From: an uncultured Senegalimassilia sp.
GTDB taxonomy: Bacteria; Actinomycetota; Coriobacteriia; Coriobacteriales; Eggerthellaceae
Assembly (NCBI RefSeq): GCF_902464545.1
Contig: NZ_CABQJR010000002.1
Span: 1 to 64,000, forward strand
Length of the DNA: 64,000 nucleotides
Reading direction: 5' to 3'
The position numbers and the translations under genes were made by a program. The first letter of the stretch is position 1. Each line of letters opens with the position of its first letter. Below, one piece after another: positions 1 to 10,480 of the stretch. The notes below the pieces were generated by a model, which saw only the letters and a list, made by a program, of their open reading frames with translations, did not search any database and was not told the DNA's origin.

Positions 1-85
1 CAGCGCAAGGCTGCGGGAGGGCAGGGCGTCGCGCTCGCGGAGGGCGCTTTTCTATATGCCCGAGACATATGCACTCCGTGTAATC

Positions 86-109
86 AGCCCTGGTTTGTCC
101 AGGGCTTTT
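86..109 (+). terminator. Rho-independent terminator of the gene upstream of the window
   Basis: A perfect 8-bp stem (AGCCCTGG / CCAGGGCT) with loop TTTGT runs into a short T tract. It would end transcription of the gene to the left and insulate glf. Confidence 0.8.
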
Positions 110-168
110 GCTATATTTGGTACCATGAAATTACTCAATTTAGTAACTTTGACTCTAAGGGGAAACGC

Positions 169-1305
169 ATGAAGCTGTCCCATTATGATTATCTGGTTGT
201 CGGCGCCGGCATCTCTTCGGCGGTTTTCTGCCATGAGGCCGCCAAGCTCGGCAAGACCTGCCTGGTCATCGACCGTCGCGACCATATTGCCGGCAACATT
301 TACACCGAGGACGTGCAGGGCATCAACGTGCACCGCTACGGCGCGCACATCTTCCACACCTCCCTGCGCCCGGTGTGGGACTACGTCAACCGCTTCGCCG
401 AGTTCAACAACTACGTGAACAGCCCTGTAGCCGTCTATAAGGACGAGCTGTACAACCTGCCGTTCAACATGAACACGTTCTCGAAGATGTGGGGCATCCG
501 CACCCCCGCCGAGGCCGTCGAGATCATCGAGCGGCAGAAGGCCGAGGCGGCAGACCTCATCGGCGAGGGCGAGCCGAAGAACCTCGAGGAGCAGGCGCTG
601 TCGCTGATCGGCCGCGACGTGTTCGAGAAGCTCATCAAGGGCTATACCGAGAAGCAGTGGGGCCGCAGCTGCACCGAGCTGCCGCCCAGCATCATCAAGC
701 GCCTGCCTGTGCGCCTGACCTACGACAACAACTACTTCAACGACCGCTGGCAGGGCATCCCCATGGGCGGCTACACCGCCATGGTCGAGCGCATGTTCGG
801 CGACGTCGAGATCCTGCTGTCGACCGAGTACCGTGAGTTCCGCGAGCAAAACCCGGGCATCGCCGACCGCACCATCTACTGCGGCCCGATCGACGAGTAC
901 TTCGACTTCAAGCTGGGCACGCTGGAGTACCGCAGCCTGCGCTTCGAGTCCGAGACCGTCGAGTGCGAGAACTGGCAGGGCAACGCGGTGGTCAACTACA
1001 CCGAGCGCGAGGTGCCGTGGACGCGCATCATCGAGCACAAGCACTTCGAGTCGCAGTCCTCGCCGGTCAGCGTGATCACGCGCGAGTACCCGGCCGACTG
1101 GAAGCCCGGCGACGAGCCGTACTACCCGATCAACGACGAGCGCAACTCCGCGCTGTACGCGCAGTACGAGGAGCTCGCCAAGCAGGAGGGCGACGTGGTG
1201 TTCGCCGGTCGTCTGGGCGGGTACAAGTACTACGACATGGACAAGGCCATCGACGCGGCGTTCGATCTGGTGAATGCCGAGCTGGGCGTTGACCTGCGCG
1301 CATAA
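169..1305 (+). CDS. glf: UDP-galactopyranose mutase
   Basis: This FAD enzyme interconverts UDP-galactopyranose and UDP-galactofuranose, supplying Galf for cell-surface glycans in the cytoplasm. The 378-residue product has the usual family length. It opens with a dinucleotide-binding motif (VVGAGISSAVFCHEAAKLG, about residues 9-27) followed by an acidic residue at the end of the second strand. The family-typical GAHIFHTS segment lies near residue 63 and an aromatic-rich C-terminal part (GGYKYYDMDKAI) closes the FAD pocket. The start is the ATG behind AAGGGGAAACGC. It stands alone between two terminators, so it appears monocistronic. It could serve the polysaccharide operon at the other end of the window, but that link is inference. 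Confidence 0.95.
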   Translation: MKLSHYDYLVVGAGISSAVFCHEAAKLGKTCLVIDRRDHIAGNIYTEDVQGINVHRYGAHIFHTSLRPVWDYVNRFAEFNNYVNSPVAVYKDELYNLPFNMNTFSKMWGIRTPAEAVEIIERQKAEAADLIGEGEPKNLEEQALSLIGRDVFEKLIKGYTEKQWGRSCTELPPSIIKRLPVRLTYDNNYFNDRWQGIPMGGYTAMVERMFGDVEILLSTEYREFREQNPGIADRTIYCGPIDEYFDFKLGTLEYRSLRFESETVECENWQGNAVVNYTEREVPWTRIIEHKHFESQSSPVSVITREYPADWKPGDEPYYPINDERNSALYAQYEELAKQEGDVVFAGRLGGYKYYDMDKAIDAAFDLVNAELGVDLRA

Positions 1306-1420
1306 TTCTTTGTAAGACGCGCTGCATGCTATTCGGTTGCACTGGTGTTGCGAATAGCTTTTCGGGTTGATTGTGGGTACCTCTAAAGTAGTTGCAAAAT
1401 TGCCTCCGATCATTTGAAAA

Positions 1421-1452
1421 AACGGCTAGGGCGTTTGGCCCTGGCCGTTTTT
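1421..1452 (+). terminator. Rho-independent terminator after glf
   Basis: A 12-bp stem, AACGGCTAGGGC against GCCCTGGCCGTT with one G-T wobble, has a short GTTTG loop and ends in TTTTT. Confidence 0.85.
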
Positions 1453-1853
1453 GCTTCATGAGCTCCAAGAGGCTCTAAAACGAGATTCGTTCGAAAGCCT
1501 CTGATGTGGTGTTTACTGAGCGTTGTTGGGGAATTTGACTCGGATAAATGCTGGAGATGTGTCGGAATCGGAGTCTTGGTGACAATATTCGCATTGTGAA
1601 TGGGGTTTTCTTCAGGGGTTACGAATTCTGACTCGCGAATATTTGACCGAGGTGTCAACTTGCTCGAAATGCGTTTTCCTTTTATCGCGATTGCCACTGC
1701 AGCATTGTGGTTCGCTTTCGGAGATTGCGTAATCCTGCGCGACGGCAAAGAAGCTTGCGTTGTCCTGCTTGTGGGCGTCAGGGTGCGGCGTGTTGCTTCT
1801 TGATGAAATCTGGAGCTGCGGGTCGATTCTGGCAGTATGCGATTACACTCCTT

Positions 1854-1908
1854 CGCAGACGCGCAGACGCGCAGACGCGCAGACGCGCAGACGCGCAGAC
1901 GCGCAGAC
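1854..1908 (+). repeat. 8-bp tandem repeat, about seven copies of GCGCAGAC
   Basis: Six exact GCGCAGAC copies (1861-1908) are preceded by a seventh that lacks its first base. The copies are uninterrupted and identical, as expected of a recently expanded simple repeat prone to slippage. Confidence 0.95.
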
Positions 1909-2004
1909 TTTGCCCGATGAGTTATTCGTAGCAAAAGCCCTTAAAACCCAGTTTACCGCCGTGTTAATTCTGCGCTGAATGCGGGGTTGGTAATTTCAAA
2001 AAGG

Positions 2005-2010
2005 TATAAT
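2005..2010 (+). promoter_or_regulatory. Putative -10 box (TATAAT) for the HEAT-repeat gene
   Basis: A perfect TATAAT lies about 40 bp before the start codon at 2049. No good -35 hexamer sits at 16-18 bp, so the promoter call rests on the -10 alone. Confidence 0.5.
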
Positions 2011-2048
2011 GACCTTGGAAAATACTAGGCGGTATGGAGGATTACCAC

Positions 2049-2657
2049 ATGGCTGGAAGCATGGATGTCATCGAATTCGTGGCGCGTGAAGCGCTCACGA
2101 ACGAGGACAAATTCAAGCGATTGGTCGCGCAATTGGGCGACTCTTCGCGTCGTAATCGACAGAATGCAGCGGGATCGCTGGCGTTTATCGCGAAGGTTAG
2201 CCCCGAGTTGCTCGTTCCCTATGCATCCGATTTGGTCGATGCCCTGAATCGTCCCGAGGCTCAAACTCGTTGGGAAAGCTTGGATGCGCTTACCGCGCTC
2301 GTTCCCGTTGAGTCGCGCTGTACCGACAAGGCGCTTGCTGGTGCTGAGAACGCGCTGTTCGATGAGGAGAACGGTTTCGTTCGCCTGGCTGCCATGCGCT
2401 TCTTCTGCGCATATGGTGCCACCACCGAAAAGCGCAGCGAGAACGTCTGGCCGCTCATTGACGAAGCCATCCAGTGCTATCACGGCGATGTCGAGTTCAA
2501 CGACATGCTGAATGCTGTTGCGGAGTTCGCCACTGGCAAGCTTTCGGAGCACGTTAAGGAAGCACTTGTTGAACGTATGTCGTTTGATGCGCATAATGGC
2601 AGGGGTGCCTTGAAGCGCAAGGCGCAAACCATCATTGACAACGTTCAAGGACAATAA
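2049..2657 (+). CDS. HEAT-repeat protein, function unknown
   Basis: The product is a 202-residue soluble, mostly alpha-helical protein. Paired amphipathic helices (NRQNAAGSLAFIAKVSPELL, RWESLDALTALV, GFVRLAAMRFFCAYG) recall HEAT/ARM-type repeats, which usually serve as protein-binding scaffolds. There is no signal peptide or membrane segment. The ATG at 2049 is chosen over one 15 bp upstream because GGAGGA at 2037-2042 is correctly spaced only for the downstream codon. It lies 87 bp upstream of icd on the same strand, so co-transcription is possible. No specific function can be assigned from sequence. Confidence 0.75.
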   Translation: MAGSMDVIEFVAREALTNEDKFKRLVAQLGDSSRRNRQNAAGSLAFIAKVSPELLVPYASDLVDALNRPEAQTRWESLDALTALVPVESRCTDKALAGAENALFDEENGFVRLAAMRFFCAYGATTEKRSENVWPLIDEAIQCYHGDVEFNDMLNAVAEFATGKLSEHVKEALVERMSFDAHNGRGALKRKAQTIIDNVQGQ

Positions 2658-2744
2658 GCTTGGAACCTCGGGCTGTGCCGCGTTGCGGTGCAGCCTGTTT
2701 CTTTCAACCCGTATGCGCTGCGGCGCAGGACAGAAGGAGTGGCA

Positions 2745-3842
2745 ATGGCACAGCATACTGTAACCTTGATTCCGGGCGACGGCATCGGCTTGGAAACGTC
2801 TGCTGCAATGCAGCAGGTCGTGGAAGCTGCAGGTGCGGACATCGTTTGGGAAGTCGCTGAGGCCGGTGCGGCATGCGCCGAGAAAACGGGCACTCCGCTG
2901 CCTGATGAGACCATCGAGGCGGTGAAGCGCAACAAGGTTGCCATCAAGGGCCCGTGCACCACTCCCGTTGGAACCGGTTTCCGCAGCGTCAACGTTGCGC
3001 TTCGCAAAACACTCGACTTGTACGTGTGCCTGCGTCCGGTGCTTTCCATGCCCGGTGCGGGCGGTCGCTACGACGACGTCGATCTGGTCATCGTTCGCGA
3101 AAACTCCGAGGACTTGTATGCAGGCGTGGAATTCGAAGAGGGCTCTGAGGCGGCTTCGAAGCTCATCAAGTTCTGCGAGGACGAGGGCGCGGGCGTTATC
3201 CGTCCCGATTCCGGCATCTCCATCAAGCCTATCTCCATCACGGCTACCCAGAACATCGTGCGCTACGCCTTCGAGTACGCGCTGAAGCATGGCCGCAAAA
3301 AGGTCACCGCTGCTCATAAAGCCAACATCATGAAGTATTCCGACGGCCTGTTCCTGCGCACGGCGCGCGAGGTTGCCAAGGAGTACGAGGGCCGTGTTGA
3401 GTTCGACGACCGCATCATCGACGCCTTCTGCATGAACATGGTCATCGACCCGGCGCAGTTCGACGTGGTGGTGTTCCCCAACCTGTACGGCGACATTGCA
3501 AGCGATCTGGCTGCGGGCCTGGTTGGTGGCCTGGGTATCGCTCCGGGTGCGAACATCGGCAAGGAATACGCCGTGTTCGAGGCCGTGCACGGCTCCGCTC
3601 CCGACATTGCGGGTCAGAACAAGGCGAACCCCACCGCGGAGATCATGTCCGCGGCCATGATGCTCGACCATCTTGGGGAGTTGGAGATCGCCGAGCGTAT
3701 CCGCCGTGGCGTCCGCGCCGTGTACGCCGACGGTTCCGTGCTGACGGGTGACATCCGCAAGGCCACTGGCAGCAGCGCCCCTGCGGCAAGCTGCACCGAG
3801 TTTACCGAGGCGCTCATCGCCGCCATCAAGGCTCAGGCGTAA
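2745..3842 (+). CDS. icd: NAD-type isocitrate dehydrogenase (short form)
   Basis: This enzyme of the beta-decarboxylating dehydrogenase family oxidises isocitrate to 2-oxoglutarate and CO2. The 365-residue product has the N-terminal strand VTLIPGDGIG, the substrate loop TGFRSVNVALRK with its phosphorylatable serine, VIVRENSEDLYAGVEF, and the nucleotide-binding VHGSAPDIAGQNKANPTA region. DLYAGVEF and the short length resemble NAD-dependent isocitrate dehydrogenases more than 3-isopropylmalate dehydrogenase; homoisocitrate dehydrogenase is a less likely alternative. The start ATG follows GAAGGAG at 2733-2739. acnA lies just downstream, so the two would convert citrate to 2-oxoglutarate for glutamate synthesis. 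No citrate synthase is in the window. Confidence 0.88.
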   Translation: MAQHTVTLIPGDGIGLETSAAMQQVVEAAGADIVWEVAEAGAACAEKTGTPLPDETIEAVKRNKVAIKGPCTTPVGTGFRSVNVALRKTLDLYVCLRPVLSMPGAGGRYDDVDLVIVRENSEDLYAGVEFEEGSEAASKLIKFCEDEGAGVIRPDSGISIKPISITATQNIVRYAFEYALKHGRKKVTAAHKANIMKYSDGLFLRTAREVAKEYEGRVEFDDRIIDAFCMNMVIDPAQFDVVVFPNLYGDIASDLAAGLVGGLGIAPGANIGKEYAVFEAVHGSAPDIAGQNKANPTAEIMSAAMMLDHLGELEIAERIRRGVRAVYADGSVLTGDIRKATGSSAPAASCTEFTEALIAAIKAQA

Positions 3843-3858
3843 TCGTACGTTAGGCGCT

Positions 3859-3891
3859 GGCCGGCAAGCTGCGGGAAGCGGGGTGCCGGCC
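3859..3891 (+). other. Stem-loop between icd and acnA
   Basis: GGCCGGCA pairs perfectly with TGCCGGCC across a 17-base loop. There is no T tract, so it may be a processing site, an mRNA stabiliser or a Rho-type end rather than a classical terminator. Confidence 0.45.
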
Positions 3892-4043
3892 CGTGCTCAT
3901 TCTCGCGGCGGGGTTCGCCGACGCGCATAGCTGCTGGCAGAAACCGATTCCCGATAGGGCTTTCGCCGGTAAGCGAGATTGCCGGCTGAATCGTGTTCAG
4001 CAAGATCGATATCAGGGTGCGACACGCACCAAGAGGGGACGAT

Positions 4044-6719
<2,676 letters not shown>

Positions 6720-6734
6720 GGGCGGCGGCCGAAC

Positions 6735-6761
6735 GTGGCGCTTCGCCAAGGGGAGCGCCAC
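6735..6761 (+). other. Stem-loop after acnA
   Basis: GTGGCGCT pairs perfectly with AGCGCCAC across 11 bases. It lacks a T tract, so it is only a possible transcription end. Confidence 0.45.
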
Positions 6762-6785
6762 GCTTCCCGTAGGGGGGGCGCGGCG

Positions 6786-6815
6786 TTGACCGGCTGTCAT
6801 CGCAACGAATATAAA
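6786..6815 (+). promoter_or_regulatory. Sigma-70-type promoter for the gene at 6908
   Basis: TTGACC (6786-6791), an 18-bp spacer and TATAAA (6810-6815) form a good promoter. The expected start site is about 6822, just where a palindromic sequence begins. Confidence 0.65.
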
Positions 6816-6822
6816 AGGTAAC

Positions 6823-6860
6823 GGAACGCGTTCGGTTTCAAGGGAAGCTGGACGCGTTCC
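6823..6860. promoter_or_regulatory. Paired palindromic sites, possible operators
   Basis: GAACGCGTTC at 6824-6833 is a perfect 10-bp palindrome. A second, near-palindromic copy (GGACGCGTTCC) lies at 6850-6860, with the shared CGCG cores 26 bp apart. Both lie just after the promoter, where a repressor would block initiation. The two sites could also pair with each other as an RNA hairpin (GGAACGCG / CGCGTTCC). Confidence 0.5.
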
Positions 6861-6907
6861 GCTACAATGTGGAACATTGTTCATCCATCAATGGAGAAAG
6901 GGATGCC

Positions 6908-8911
6908 GTGAAACAGACATCCGGTTTTGAGTCGCTCATCGATGCCCTGAAGCAATCGGGCTTCGACATGGGCGCAGGCTTCGGGGGGCCCGCTGGCGCC
7001 TCCGGCGAAGGGGGTGCCAGCAGCTCGTCGGGCAGCGGCGCCGGCGGCCAAGGTTCCGAAAACCCGTTCACCGCGTTCAGCGGCGGTCGTGGTCGCAAGG
7101 GCGGTAACGGCGGGGGCGCTCCCGAGTTCTCGTTCGGCGACAAAATGGGCCAGATGGGCAAGAAGGCGCTCATCGTCACCGCGGTGTTGGTGCTGCTTAT
7201 CGTGGCGGCGGCCTACTGGTGGTTCCATCCGCCGATCAACATCCACAGCGTGGACACCTGGATGTTCGTGGTCGTGTTCATCCTGCTGCCGCTGTTCCTG
7301 CTGTGGAACGTGAAGTCGCGCACGTACGAAACGGGCAACAGCAAGGTCGACCCCAACCGCACGAAGGCGAAGGCGTTCAAGGTGGCGTCGTGGATTCCCG
7401 TGGCCATCACGCTGGTCGGCGTGCTGGGTGCCGTGGCATCGCTGTCGGTGTTCCCCGGCAACGCTGCCAAGTACGCTAGCGTGCTGGAAACGCAGGATGC
7501 TGACTTCGCGCAGGACATCCAGCAGGTCGACTATTCCGAGATCCCCATCATCGACCGCGATTCGGCGGCGCTGCTGGGCAATCGTGCTATGGGCAACATC
7601 CCCGAGTACGTCAGCCAGTTCGAGATCGCTGGCACGTATAGCCAGATCAACTACCAGGGCACGCCCGTGCGCGTGAGCCCGCTGGGCTACGCTGACCTGT
7701 TCAAGTGGCTGACGAACCGAGCCGAGGGCATCCCGGCGTACGCGCTGGTGGATATGACCACGCAGGATGCGCAGATCGTGAAGCTGGGCGACCGCGCCAT
7801 CTTCTACTCGCGCTCCGAGCCTTTGGCGCGCAACATCGACCGCTACGTGCAGTTGAAGTATCCCTTCTACATGTTCGACGAGAAGTCGTTCGAGATCGAT
7901 GAGGACGGCCAGCCCTGGTGGATCTGCCCGGTTCAGACGCGTACCATCGGCCTGTTCGGCGGCACCACCATCGAGCGCGTGGTCATGGTGAACGCCACCA
8001 CGGGCGAGTGCACGGACCTGGCCATCGACGATGTACCCCAATGGGTCGACCGCGCCTATCCGGCCGAGCTGCTCATCCAGCAGTACAACTGGTCGGGCAA
8101 GTACCAGGACGGCTGGCTGAACAGCTGGCTAGGCCAGAAGAACGTGGTGCAGACCACGCCGGGCACCGATGGCAACGTGGGCTACAACTACATCGCCAAG
8201 GACGATGACGTGTGGGTGTACACGGGCGTGACGTCGGCCACGGCGGACAACTCCATCGTTGGCTTCGTGCTGGTGAACCAGCGCACGGCGGAATCCCATT
8301 ACTATCCGGTGGCGGGCGCTACCGAGGAATCGGCCATGCAGTCTGCCGAGGGCGCCGTGCAGAACCTGCGCTACTCCGCCACGTTCCCCATCCTGATCAA
8401 CGTGTCCGAGCAGCCGACGTACTTCATGGCGCTGAAGGATAACGCGGGCACCGTGAAGAAGTTCGCGATGGTGGACATCCAGCATTACCAGAACGTGGCA
8501 ACGGGCGACACGGTTGCGGAGACGCAGAAGTCCTATCAAGCGATGCTGGCAACTAGCGGAACGCTTTCCGGCGATGCCGCGGAGGCTAACACGCAGGAGC
8601 AGACGGGTGCGATCCGCAGCATGACGCAGGCGGTCCTGGACGGTAACTCCCACTTCTATGTGACGCTGGAAGGCGTTGAGGGCATCTACGACTTCGCCTT
8701 GCCTGCGCAGCTCGGCATCGTGGGCTATAGGGAAGGCGATACCATCACCTTCAAGTACATCGCCGGCGATACCACAAATTCCGTCCAAGAACTTGTTGAC
8801 ACGCAGAATAAATCTGATATTATAGATAAGTCATCTTCTGAGCAGGCCGCGAAGACGGTTGAACAAACCGCGGAAACGGCCGACCAGCAGAAGACGGAGC
8901 AACAACAATAG
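6908..8911 (+). CDS. Membrane protein with large extracytoplasmic domain, unknown function
   Basis: The roughly 667-residue product has a cytoplasmic N-terminus rich in Gly and Ser (about residues 25-80). Three hydrophobic segments follow: ALIVTAVLVLLIVAAAYWWF, WMFVVVFILLPLFLLW and WIPVAITLVGVLGAVASL. A long, presumably external domain of about 500 residues has many aromatic residues, and the tail is polar and Gln/Glu-rich. I do not recognise the family. I chose the GTG at 6908 because GGAGAAAGG sits 6-7 bases before it; an in-frame GTG at 6869 has no such site. Its last 120 bp contain the promoter for the downstream ribosomal operon. Expression may be controlled by the palindromes upstream. 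Confidence 0.7.
   Translation: MKQTSGFESLIDALKQSGFDMGAGFGGPAGASGEGGASSSSGSGAGGQGSENPFTAFSGGRGRKGGNGGGAPEFSFGDKMGQMGKKALIVTAVLVLLIVAAAYWWFHPPINIHSVDTWMFVVVFILLPLFLLWNVKSRTYETGNSKVDPNRTKAKAFKVASWIPVAITLVGVLGAVASLSVFPGNAAKYASVLETQDADFAQDIQQVDYSEIPIIDRDSAALLGNRAMGNIPEYVSQFEIAGTYSQINYQGTPVRVSPLGYADLFKWLTNRAEGIPAYALVDMTTQDAQIVKLGDRAIFYSRSEPLARNIDRYVQLKYPFYMFDEKSFEIDEDGQPWWICPVQTRTIGLFGGTTIERVVMVNATTGECTDLAIDDVPQWVDRAYPAELLIQQYNWSGKYQDGWLNSWLGQKNVVQTTPGTDGNVGYNYIAKDDDVWVYTGVTSATADNSIVGFVLVNQRTAESHYYPVAGATEESAMQSAEGAVQNLRYSATFPILINVSEQPTYFMALKDNAGTVKKFAMVDIQHYQNVATGDTVAETQKSYQAMLATSGTLSGDAAEANTQEQTGAIRSMTQAVLDGNSHFYVTLEGVEGIYDFALPAQLGIVGYREGDTITFKYIAGDTTNSVQELVDTQNKSDIIDKSSSEQAAKTVEQTAETADQQKTEQQQ
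8796..8823 (+). promoter_or_regulatory. Strong promoter for rplJ-rplL inside the preceding gene
   Basis: A perfect TTGACA (8796-8801), a 16-bp spacer and TATTAT (8818-8823) lie within the 3' end of the preceding coding sequence, in a locally AT-rich patch. Transcription starting near 8830 would produce the full L10 leader. Confidence 0.75.
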
Positions 8912-9037
8912 TTCCGCTGCCCGAGACAGCAGGCACCGAAAGGTTCAATCGCAAGCAATTGCGGCCCGCCGAGGTGGTTGTTAAGTATCGCACTTCAACG
9001 ACCCCTGTGTCTTAGGACGGCAGGGGTCGTTCTTTTT
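8912..9037 (+). ncRNA. Ribosomal protein L10 leader
   Basis: The untranslated region before rplJ has the conserved L10-leader pieces: CCGAGACAGCAGG at 8921-8933 and GCCGAGG at 8968-8974. They sit in arms that can form the kink-turn structure bound by the L10-L12 complex. A terminator hairpin sits at its 3' end, so excess L10 would be expected to lower expression of the operon. Family assignment is by motif and position; a covariance search would confirm it. Confidence 0.75.
8997..9037 (+). terminator. Attenuator terminator in the L10 leader
   Basis: An 11-bp perfect stem (AACGACCCCTG / CAGGGGTCGTT) with a 13-base loop is followed by CTTTTTC. It lies between the leader and the rplJ ribosome-binding site, so it can cut off rplJ-rplL transcription. 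Confidence 0.85.
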
Positions 9038-9098
9038 CTCAAGCGCGACTCCACCCGCATGGGGCGGAACCCGAGTTTGAGAAGAAGGAGGTGTAACA

Positions 9099-9617
9099 AT
9101 GCCGAACGCAAAGAACCAATCCATGCTGTCCGCGATCAAGGAAGATCTGGAGGGTGCGGGTGCTGTGTGGGTCGTCGACGCCTGCGGTCTGACCGTCAAG
9201 GAGGTCGAGGCTCTGCGCAACGCAGTCCGCGAGTCCGGTGCATGCATGAAGGTGTACAAGAACACCGTTATGCGCATCGCTCTGTCCGAGTCCGAGCTGC
9301 CTACGCTGGACGACATGCTGCATGGCCCGAGCGCATTCGTGTTCGCCGGTTCCGATGTGGCTGCTGCCGCGAAGGCCGTTAAGGAATTCGCCAAGTCCAA
9401 CGAGAACCTGCAGATCAAGGGTGGCTTGATGGATGGTGCTGCAGTCAGCGCCGCAGAGGTGGAGGCCATCGCTTCCCTGCCCTCTCGCGAGGAGCTGTAC
9501 GCTCACATCGCCGCTGCCATCAACGGTGTGGCTCAGGGTCTGGCAACCGCTATCAACGGTGTGCCGCGTGGCCTGGCTCAGGTCGCAAAGGCCGTTGCCG
9601 ATCAGAAGGTTGCGTAA
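9099..9617 (+). CDS. rplJ: 50S ribosomal protein L10
   Basis: L10 forms the base of the L7/L12 stalk on the large ribosomal subunit and anchors the L12 dimers that recruit translation factors. The 172-residue product has the family layout: an N-terminal RNA-binding globular domain (VWVVDACGLTVKEVEALRNA, VYKNTVMRIAL) and a C-terminal helix (HIAAAINGVAQGLATAINGV) that binds L12 dimers. GAAGGAGGTG gives a very strong ribosome-binding site before the ATG. It is co-transcribed with rplL 94 bp downstream and is probably autoregulated through the L10 leader. Confidence 0.97.
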   Translation: MPNAKNQSMLSAIKEDLEGAGAVWVVDACGLTVKEVEALRNAVRESGACMKVYKNTVMRIALSESELPTLDDMLHGPSAFVFAGSDVAAAAKAVKEFAKSNENLQIKGGLMDGAAVSAAEVEAIASLPSREELYAHIAAAINGVAQGLATAINGVPRGLAQVAKAVADQKVA

Positions 9618-9711
9618 GCAAGCTTCTTGCGGCATAAGATGTGCCGCGTAATGCATTTGAAATTTCGGCTGGAACATTAGGATGATCCAGCCCCTTTGAA
9701 AGGAAACTAAC

Positions 9712-10086
9712 ATGGCTGTTTCTCGCGAAGAGATCATCGAGGCTCTGAAGGAAATGTCCCTGCTCGAGGCTTCTGAGCTGGTCAAGGACATCGAGGAGAC
9801 CTTTGGCGTGTCCGCTGCTGCTCCGGTTGCCGTTGCTGCTGCTCCGGCTGCTGGCGCTGCTGCCGCTGAGGAGAAGTCCGAGTTCGACGTCGTGCTCGAG
9901 GGCTTCGGCGACAACAAGATCGCTGTCATCAAGGCTGTCCGTGAGATCACCGGCCAGGGCCTGAAGGAAGCTAAGGAGACCGTCGAGGGTGCTCCTTCCA
10001 CCATCCAGGAGGGTGTGGCCAAGGACAAGGCTGAGGAGATCAAGAAGACGCTGGAAGAGGCCGGCGCTGCTGTGACTCTGAAGTAA
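9712..10086 (+). CDS. rplL: 50S ribosomal protein L7/L12
   Basis: This multicopy stalk protein recruits and stimulates translational GTPases. The 124-residue product has the N-terminal dimerisation helices (IIEALKEMSLLEASELVKDI), an Ala/Pro hinge (about residues 38-55) and the conserved C-terminal domain (FDVVLEGFGDNKIAVIKAVR, GLKEAKETVEGAP). The ATG follows GAAAGGAAAC. Its stop codon is 25 bp before a strong terminator, so the rplJ-rplL unit ends here; rpoB is not adjacent. Confidence 0.98.
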   Translation: MAVSREEIIEALKEMSLLEASELVKDIEETFGVSAAAPVAVAAAPAAGAAAAEEKSEFDVVLEGFGDNKIAVIKAVREITGQGLKEAKETVEGAPSTIQEGVAKDKAEEIKKTLEEAGAAVTLK

Positions 10087-10111
10087 ATTCAGTCTTCCGA
10101 CTGCTTTTACA

Positions 10112-10141
10112 GGACCCGCTGCTTGCAGCGGGTCCTTTTTT
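10112..10141 (+). terminator. Rho-independent terminator after rplL
   Basis: A perfect 11-bp stem (GGACCCGCTGC / GCAGCGGGTCC), loop TT and six T residues make this the clearest terminator in the window. Confidence 0.95.
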
Positions 10142-10265
10142 GTTCGTGAACGCTCCCTTGAGGAGCTGATTCGACTCACAGGTCTATAGCGGGCTGCGCT
10201 TAGGAGGGGGCCATGGTCGGCGGGAACGGGGGTCGGGCGTTGCCGATCGCAGCGCGGTTTGGGGC

Positions 10266-10364
10266 GTGAACAGGGGACGGTGAACAGGGGACGGAGGTGT
10301 GTTCACGTGAGACGTCATTGGAAACACCAGGATTGACCGCGAACACACCTCCGTCCCCTGTTCA
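10266..10364. repeat. REP-like inverted repeat with 24-bp perfect arms
   Basis: The arms at 10281-10304 and 10341-10364 are perfect 24-bp inverted copies separated by 36 bp. A partial third copy (GTGAACAGGGGACGG) sits at 10266-10280. The same 24-mer recurs alone at 21209-21232. The GGGGACGG core resembles REP elements mobilised by RAYT (TnpA-REP) transposases; no such transposase is in the window. The rest of 10142-10480 shows no gene. Confidence 0.85.
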
Positions 10365-10480
10365 CGCTTCGGAACGCAACAGAATGGTTACGGATGCGGC
10401 GTCTCTCGTGTAGGGCGTGTAACGTTCCGAGAAGACGATTATGTATACCGCGCAAAGAGACACGACGGGAAGGAAGCGCC

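Larger units (their letters stand above)
1306..2048. other. 743-bp stretch with no convincing gene
   Basis: Apart from the glf terminator, an 8-bp tandem repeat and a -10 box, I see no gene here. The small open frames have no ribosome-binding site or recognisable sequence. The stretch is noticeably less GC-rich than the flanking genes and may hold gene remnants. Confidence 0.5.

Noticed and set aside
1410..1978. Small frames on both strands around the 8-bp repeat
   Set aside because: No ribosome-binding site or conserved sequence, and part of each product is simply the translated repeat. Noted as a gene-free stretch.
6869..6907. Longer N-terminus for the membrane protein at 6908
   Set aside because: The upstream GTG has no Shine-Dalgarno sequence, whereas GGAGAAAGG is well placed for the GTG at 6908.
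10266..10364. Insertion sequence ends
   Set aside because: The 24-bp inverted arms enclose only 36 bp, with no transposase and no obvious target duplication, so a REP-like element fits better.
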